From Micromonospora_G sp040676775 (GTDB taxonomy: Bacteria; Actinomycetota; Actinomycetes; Mycobacteriales; Micromonosporaceae): a stretch of 64,000 bases of DNA. A program made the position numbers and the translations under genes. A model generated the notes under the pieces. The model did not search any database. It had not been told where the DNA came from and worked only from the letters and a program-made list of their open reading frames with translations. Numbering within the stretch: the stretch's first letter is position 1; the number at the start of each line of letters is the position of its first letter. The stretch is taken from positions 1-64,000 of the forward strand of contig NZ_JBFAPP010000016.1 in NCBI RefSeq assembly GCF_040676775.1, written 5' to 3'. Below, piece after piece: positions 60,161-64,000 of this stretch.

Positions 60161-60862
60161 TCATGCGTCGATCAACCGGCGCATGGCCTCGTTCTCCGCA
60201 CCCTGCTCGTTGACGACGTGCTTGGCCAGGTTGCGCACGTACGCGTTCCGCCCGGCGGAGACCGCGCCCTTCGCCATCGCGATCGCGCCGAGATGGTGCT
60301 CGATCATCCGGGTCAGGTACAGCCGGTCGGCGGCCGGTCCCTGCGCGGCGGCGAGTTCGGCGAGTTGGGCCTCGGTGAGCATGCCGTGGCCCTCGCCGCT
60401 GTGCACCCTCGCCGTCGCCGGATCGGCCGGGTCGACCCGAGGCTGGTCCCAGCTTTCCAACCAGGCGTTCATCTCGTCGACCTCACGCTGCTGGTCGCGG
60501 GCGATGAACTCGGCGATCGCGACGACTCGCGGCGACACCCCGGACTTGGTCAGCAGGTCCCGGCTCATCCGCACCGCCTGCGCGTGGTGCGGGATCATCA
60601 TCCGGGCGAAGAGCAGGTCCACCCCGTTGGGCGGGCTCGCCGAAGCACCGCCTCCGGCACCGGTCGGAGAAGCACCGCTCGCCGGAGACAGCGCGGGGCC
60701 GGACACGGGCGCCGGCGGGCCGGAGGGCACCGCCGGATCGGGCAGCGCCACCGCCGCCGGAGCCGGTGCGACCCGCTCCGGATCCGTGCCCCGACCGCAA
60801 CCGCCGCCCATCATGACCAGCCCGGCCAGCGTCAGGGCCAGCATCCCGGTTGCCTTGCGCAT
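60161..60862 (-). CDS. DUF305 lipoprotein (ferritin-like four-helix)
   Basis: A 233-residue lipoprotein: signal LALTLAGLVMMGGGCGRG with the lipidation Cys, then about 50 disordered Pro/Ala/Ser/Gly residues, then a DUF305 domain with the two defining motifs MMIPHHAQAVRM and RMIEHHLGAIAMA. The His pairs suggest metal binding; members are often found beside copper proteins, and here the next genes upstream encode a copper amine oxidase-like pair. ATG 60862 has GGAGGAAGC directly upstream. Extracytoplasmic, membrane-anchored. Biochemical role not established. Confidence 0.88.
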   Translation of the reverse strand: MRKATGMLALTLAGLVMMGGGCGRGTDPERVAPAPAAVALPDPAVPSGPPAPVSGPALSPASGASPTGAGGGASASPPNGVDLLFARMMIPHHAQAVRMSRDLLTKSGVSPRVVAIAEFIARDQQREVDEMNAWLESWDQPRVDPADPATARVHSGEGHGMLTEAQLAELAAAQGPAADRLYLTRMIEHHLGAIAMAKGAVSAGRNAYVRNLAKHVVNEQGAENEAMRRLIDA

Positions 60863-61016
60863 GCTTCCTCCACAATCCGCTCGGTTCGAAGCTCGTCCCC
60901 ATGGCTCGCAGGCCGTCCCGACGGGGGTTGTCGGCCACGCCGTCGGGGCGGCCGGTGGTCCCGCCCGCGCGGACCAGCGCGAGCGGGACCACCGGGTCAC
61001 TCGGTTCCGGGTACGG

Positions 61017-62276
61017 TCACGGCCGGCCGTTGACGTCCAGGCGGGACGCGGGGCCGATCGGGTTCGTCGCGGTGTAGTCGCGGGGCAGCAGGTCGAATCC
61101 CTGCCAGTGCACCGGCATCGGGCTCTGGTCCTCGTCGCGCGGCACGTGGTGGTAGCCGACCCGGACCCACATCACCGGGTCGGTCAGCGACTCGCCGTCG
61201 GAGTAGTCGAGGATGCCCCGGCCCGCGCACTCCGGGTCGAGGTTGAAGGTGGCGAACTTCTCGCACGGCTTGTACTGGGTGAACGTGACGTCCGGCTGGG
61301 TTTCCGGGTGCGCCTCGTACGCGTCGCTGGCGCCCAGTTCCAGCTCGTACGACCGGTTGTGGCCGTCGGAGTTCTTGCTGGTCGGGCTGACCACCCGCCA
61401 CCAGCGGCGCAACGCGGTGTTGAGCGGTGCCTCGGTGGCGACGGCGGTCTTGGTGGTGTGGTAGATCGCGGCGCGGGTGCCGTTCTCACCGGTCGGTGCG
61501 GTGTCGTACTGCTCGACCTTCTCCTGGCCCCGGCCGCCGATGTTGAAGTCGACCTTCCAGAAGGCGCTGTGGTAGTGGTTGGTGGCGAAGTCGGTCTGCC
61601 CCGCGCCGAGCGGCCAGCCGTCGTCGACCGTGGTGTAGTCGCGGGGCGCCAGGTCCCCGGTCGCGCCGAGTCGGACGGCGATCGCGCCGTCGTCCTGCAA
61701 CCGGTATTCGGTGATGTACTCGTACCAGCCGACCTTCGCGATGGTCCGCAGGACCACGTCCTGGCCCTGCTTGGCGATCGGCTGCTCGGGCGTCTCGCCC
61801 TGCAACCGGTACGCCAGCCCGGTGTCCTCGACCTTCACGCACATCACCTTGGTCTCGGACTGGCCGTCCTCGGTCCAGACGCCTCGGCGGGAGCCGCCCT
61901 TGCAGTCCACCGCGGACATCTGCTGCAGGTAACGCCCGCCGAACCCGTACGAGGTGATGTCGTTCCACTCGTTCGCGCCCGAGTCGTACGGGACGTTGAG
62001 CTGGGCGATGGTGACCTGGTTGAGCACCGTGATCGGGTTGGCGTCCCGCTTGCCCTGGTACGCCACCCGTTCCAGCACCAGGCCGGTACGGTCGTCCATC
62101 CGCCAGCAGAGCTGCCACAGCGAACCGTTCGGCAGTTCCTGCTTGACCATCGCGTCGGCGTCGCAGTACGTCCAACGTTCGTCGGCTGCCGTCGCCGGTG
62201 CCGCCGCGGCGAGCGCGCCGAGCAGGGTGACCGTGGTCGCGGCGCCGAGCAGCGCCGTCAGCTTCCTGTTTCGCAT
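61017..62276 (-). CDS. Secreted copper amine oxidase catalytic domain, with altered cofactor motif
   Basis: A 419-residue exported protein: signal peptide (LTALLGAATTVTLLGALAAA, cleavage near ATAAD), then a copper amine oxidase catalytic domain. Copper ligands are present as NHYHSAFW (H-x-H) and VGYHHVPRDED; the region PMPVHWQGFDLLPRDY matches the family end, and VPYDSGANEW supplies the catalytic Asp. At the topaquinone site the consensus T-x-x-N-Y-D/E-Y reads K-V-G-W-Y-E-Y, so Tyr is kept but Asn and Thr are changed. The N-terminal domains are absent and seem to be encoded by the next gene. ATG 62276 is preferred (GGAGGG upstream); 62294 abuts the previous stop. Confidence 0.78.
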   Translation of the reverse strand: MRNRKLTALLGAATTVTLLGALAAAAPATAADERWTYCDADAMVKQELPNGSLWQLCWRMDDRTGLVLERVAYQGKRDANPITVLNQVTIAQLNVPYDSGANEWNDITSYGFGGRYLQQMSAVDCKGGSRRGVWTEDGQSETKVMCVKVEDTGLAYRLQGETPEQPIAKQGQDVVLRTIAKVGWYEYITEYRLQDDGAIAVRLGATGDLAPRDYTTVDDGWPLGAGQTDFATNHYHSAFWKVDFNIGGRGQEKVEQYDTAPTGENGTRAAIYHTTKTAVATEAPLNTALRRWWRVVSPTSKNSDGHNRSYELELGASDAYEAHPETQPDVTFTQYKPCEKFATFNLDPECAGRGILDYSDGESLTDPVMWVRVGYHHVPRDEDQSPMPVHWQGFDLLPRDYTATNPIGPASRLDVNGRP

Positions 62277-62294
62277 CTGGGAAGAGCCCTCCAT

Positions 62295-63107
62295 CTACTT
62301 CAGGCGGGCGACGACGCGCCCGGAGAGGTCGACGACGATGTCGGAGATGTCGATGAACACGCCGCCGGGCACCTGCGGTACGAGTTGCACGCAGCGGTGC
62401 TTGCCGCACTGCTGGGCGCCCTGGTCCGCCGGTGCGGCGACGTAACTGGGCGTGCTGAGCAGGACCTGGTTCACGTCGGTGATGTCGGTGCCGGTGGCCT
62501 TGCGGAACCGGGACTTGAAGTCGGCGCTCAGGTCGTTGGCGAGGAAGATGCGGAACGCCTCGGTGCTTTCCCGAACGCTTGTCGGTGGTTGGATGCCCGG
62601 TGCGGCGAAACTGTTCTCCAATTTGCCGGTCTTCAGGTTGACCACCTGCTTGACCAGGGTGTTGTCGGTGTAGTTGTAGTAGTAGAAGGCGGCCCGTCGG
62701 GCACCGTCGGAGCGTTCGTCGACCAGTTCGGTGGAGAGGTATTCCGGACCTGCCGCGCCGGTCACACCGGTGCCGGCGGACAGTGCGGCGGCGGCGACCT
62801 CGCGGGCGGCGGCGCGTTCGTCCGGGGTGATGGGATCGCGACCGGTGCCCTTGGCCGGTGCCGGTCCGGGGGTGGGGTCGTCGATGGTGACCGGGCCGCT
62901 GTCCGTCTCGACCCGGTTCTGCCCGGCCGCCGGGCCGGTCGTTGCCGGTGGGGGAGTCGGTGCGGTCGCGGCGGCGCTGAGGGAGACCGCGGCGGTGGCC
63001 ACCACCGCGGTCGTGACGGCGATGCCCAGGCCCCATCTGAGCCGTTGCGCTCGGTTCCGCCAGGGCGACCCGGGCGTCGCCGGATCCGTGGGTTCGACAC
63101 GCTGCAT
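62295..63107 (-). CDS. Exported protein resembling the N-terminal domains of copper amine oxidase
   Basis: A 270-residue protein with an N-terminal basic stretch (RNRAQRLRW) and signal/anchor (GLGIAVTTAVVATAAVSLSA), a Pro/Thr linker, then two alpha/beta segments. They contain ITPDERAAAREVAAAAL, YYYNYTDNTLVKQVVNLKTG and EAFRIFLANDLSADF, which look like the N2/N3 domains that precede the catalytic domain in ordinary copper amine oxidases. C-terminal CGKHRCVQL may form a disulfide. Its stop touches the next gene, the catalytic half, so the two are made together and may form a two-chain enzyme. AGGAG lies 5 nt before ATG 63107. Assignment by pattern; moderately sure. Confidence 0.6.
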   Translation of the reverse strand: MQRVEPTDPATPGSPWRNRAQRLRWGLGIAVTTAVVATAAVSLSAAATAPTPPPATTGPAAGQNRVETDSGPVTIDDPTPGPAPAKGTGRDPITPDERAAAREVAAAALSAGTGVTGAAGPEYLSTELVDERSDGARRAAFYYYNYTDNTLVKQVVNLKTGKLENSFAAPGIQPPTSVRESTEAFRIFLANDLSADFKSRFRKATGTDITDVNQVLLSTPSYVAAPADQGAQQCGKHRCVQLVPQVPGGVFIDISDIVVDLSGRVVARLK

Positions 63108-63421
63108 AGACACTCCTGCGGGAAGCGTGGTTTCGATCTGCTGCGCCGGGGTCGGGCTCCGCGTCGAGCCCGGCCTCCGTGACCAGGCGATCGCCGACCC
63201 GGTACGTCGTCCACCCTGCGTGGATCAAGCCGGGTACGGGTTGCGCGTCCATCAATTCCCGGCAATATGCCGGGACGCGGTGAACGCGAACGGGGTCGGA
63301 CCCTTTCTCGTTCGGTCCGCTCAGGCCGGTACCGCCCGTTAACAACGAAGAAACGAGGCGTATCTATTTTCAAGATCTCTACAGGGGCGGCCGAGCCCAC
63401 CGGCACGTGAACGGGGATACG
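63108..63421. promoter_or_regulatory. Divergent region with a 19-bp palindrome, candidate operator
   Basis: About 310 bp between the amine-oxidase pair and the APC permease. TCCCGGC (63257-63263) and GCCGGGA (63269-63275) form a perfect 7-bp inverted repeat around AATAT, roughly midway, a good place for a repressor controlling both sides. A short A/T-rich stretch at about 63331-63380 may hold the permease promoter. No gene seen. Confidence 0.5.
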
Positions 63422-64000
63422 GTGAGCGCTCTCGACGACGCGATTGCCGGCGCGCTGGCCCGTCCGGCCCGCCCGCTCGGCCAGCCGTCGTCGGAGACCG
63501 GCCTGGACCGGCGCCGTCTGTCGGCGTTGCCGGTGGCCGCCCAGGCCGTGGCGAACGTCGCCCCGTCACCGGGCATGATGGCGGCCAGCGGGATGGTCGC
63601 CTGGCTCGGTGTGGCGGTCGTCCCGGTGTACCTGCTGGCCACCCTCGCCATGGTGCTGGTCGGGTCCTGTGTCGCCCAGTTCGCGCGGCGGATGGCGGCG
63701 GCCGGTTCGCTCTACACCTTCGTCGCCAAGGGACTGTCACCCCGTACGGCGTTCCTGACCGGCTGCGCGTTGCTGTTGGCGTACCTGTCGTTGGTCGCCA
63801 TGTGCCTGCTGGGGTCCTCCCGGCGGCTGGCGACGCTGCTCGCCGACGCGGGCCTGATCTCCGTCGTCGAGCAGGAGCGGACGGTGTTGCTGCTGACCAT
63901 GTTGCTCGGCACGATCCTCGCCACCTGCGTGGTACGTGGCATCCAGATCTCCGCGATGGTCACCCTCACCCTGGAGGCCGCCTCGGTGTGCGTGGTGCTC
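63422..64000 (+). CDS. APC-family amino acid/amine permease (partial, N-terminal part)
   Basis: 193 codons to the right edge with no stop. After about 30 polar residues come APC-type membrane segments: a first helix with AAQAVANVAPSPGMMAASGM, then VAVVPVYLLATLAMVLVGSC, QFARRMAAAGSLYTFVAKGL (a typical APC loop and third helix), FLTGCALLLAYLSLVAMCLL and VLLLTMLLGTILATCVV. Such proteins import amino acids or amines by H+ symport. GTG 63422 has GGGGA 7 nt upstream. It is divergent from the amine-oxidase pair, so uptake of the amine or its breakdown product is a reasonable guess. Confidence 0.82.
   Translation, partial: MSALDDAIAGALARPARPLGQPSSETGLDRRRLSALPVAAQAVANVAPSPGMMAASGMVAWLGVAVVPVYLLATLAMVLVGSCVAQFARRMAAAGSLYTFVAKGLSPRTAFLTGCALLLAYLSLVAMCLLGSSRRLATLLADAGLISVVEQERTVLLLTMLLGTILATCVVRGIQISAMVTLTLEAASVCVVL

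Overview
High-GC actinobacterial DNA, most likely Micromonosporaceae (Micromonospora/Actinoplanes type). This rests on strong G/C third positions, purine-rich ribosome sites, GTG starts, ATGA/GTGA stop-start overlaps and family content (STAND/TPR regulators, MmyB-like regulators, a type VII secretion-like substrate, a PknB-type kinase). No rRNA, tRNA, CRISPR array, insertion sequence or intact prophage was seen.

Layout. (1) 1-4049, minus strand: start of cysD (runs off the left edge), cysQ, a two-gene ABC exporter and a lipoprotein esterase. (2) 4119-20501, minus strand: a strong terminator, then, read from 20501 downwards, a lipid/polyketide synthase locus. It comprises a 2432-aa NMO(PfaD-like)-KS-AT-ACP-ACP-KR protein, a 1620-aa KS-AT-DH-PPTase protein, a discrete ACP, an alpha/beta hydrolase (thioesterase-like), a PAPS-dependent sulfotransferase and a secreted protein of unknown role. 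(3) 20502-27480: an A/T-richer promoter region, a TauE/SafE exporter, a Ser/Thr kinase, a quinone oxidoreductase, a sugar epimerase and a secreted seven-repeat propeller protein. (4) 27829-36470: STAND regulator, hydrolase/MmyB divergent pair, orphan solute-binding protein plus membrane protein, and a type VII-like substrate operon. (5) 36775-54509, plus strand: a tightly packed six-gene cassette of giant, mostly uncharacterised proteins (about 5,870 residues), closed by a strong terminator. (6) 54587-64000: an HNH/zinc-ribbon gene of lower GC, an oxidoreductase, an esterase, a TMEM175-like channel, a GT39-like transferase, a DUF305 lipoprotein, a split copper amine oxidase and the start of an APC permease.

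How the genes may work together. The synthase locus has the parts of a PUFA-like 'secondary lipid' synthase, with the enoyl reductase and the phosphopantetheinyl transferase fused onto the two megasynthase proteins. Next to it are a discrete sulfotransferase and a hydrolase whose acid residue appears to sit after strand 6. This is the pair of activities that, when fused in curacin and cyanobacterial olefin synthases, sulfonates a beta-hydroxyacyl chain and releases it as a terminal alkene. A sulfated lipid is the main alternative. cysD and cysQ (sulfate activation, PAP removal) lie on the same strand, and a sulfite-exporter-family gene is divergent.

The 36775-54509 cassette is the strongest candidate for an undescribed system. 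It has a possible NlpC/papain-like protein, a DUF6603 protein, a 1769-residue protein with a polyproline linker, seven lectin-like propeller repeats and calcium-type FG-GAP repeats, two further large unknown proteins, and a zinc peptidoglycan peptidase with two peptidoglycan-binding domains. None has a recognisable signal peptide.
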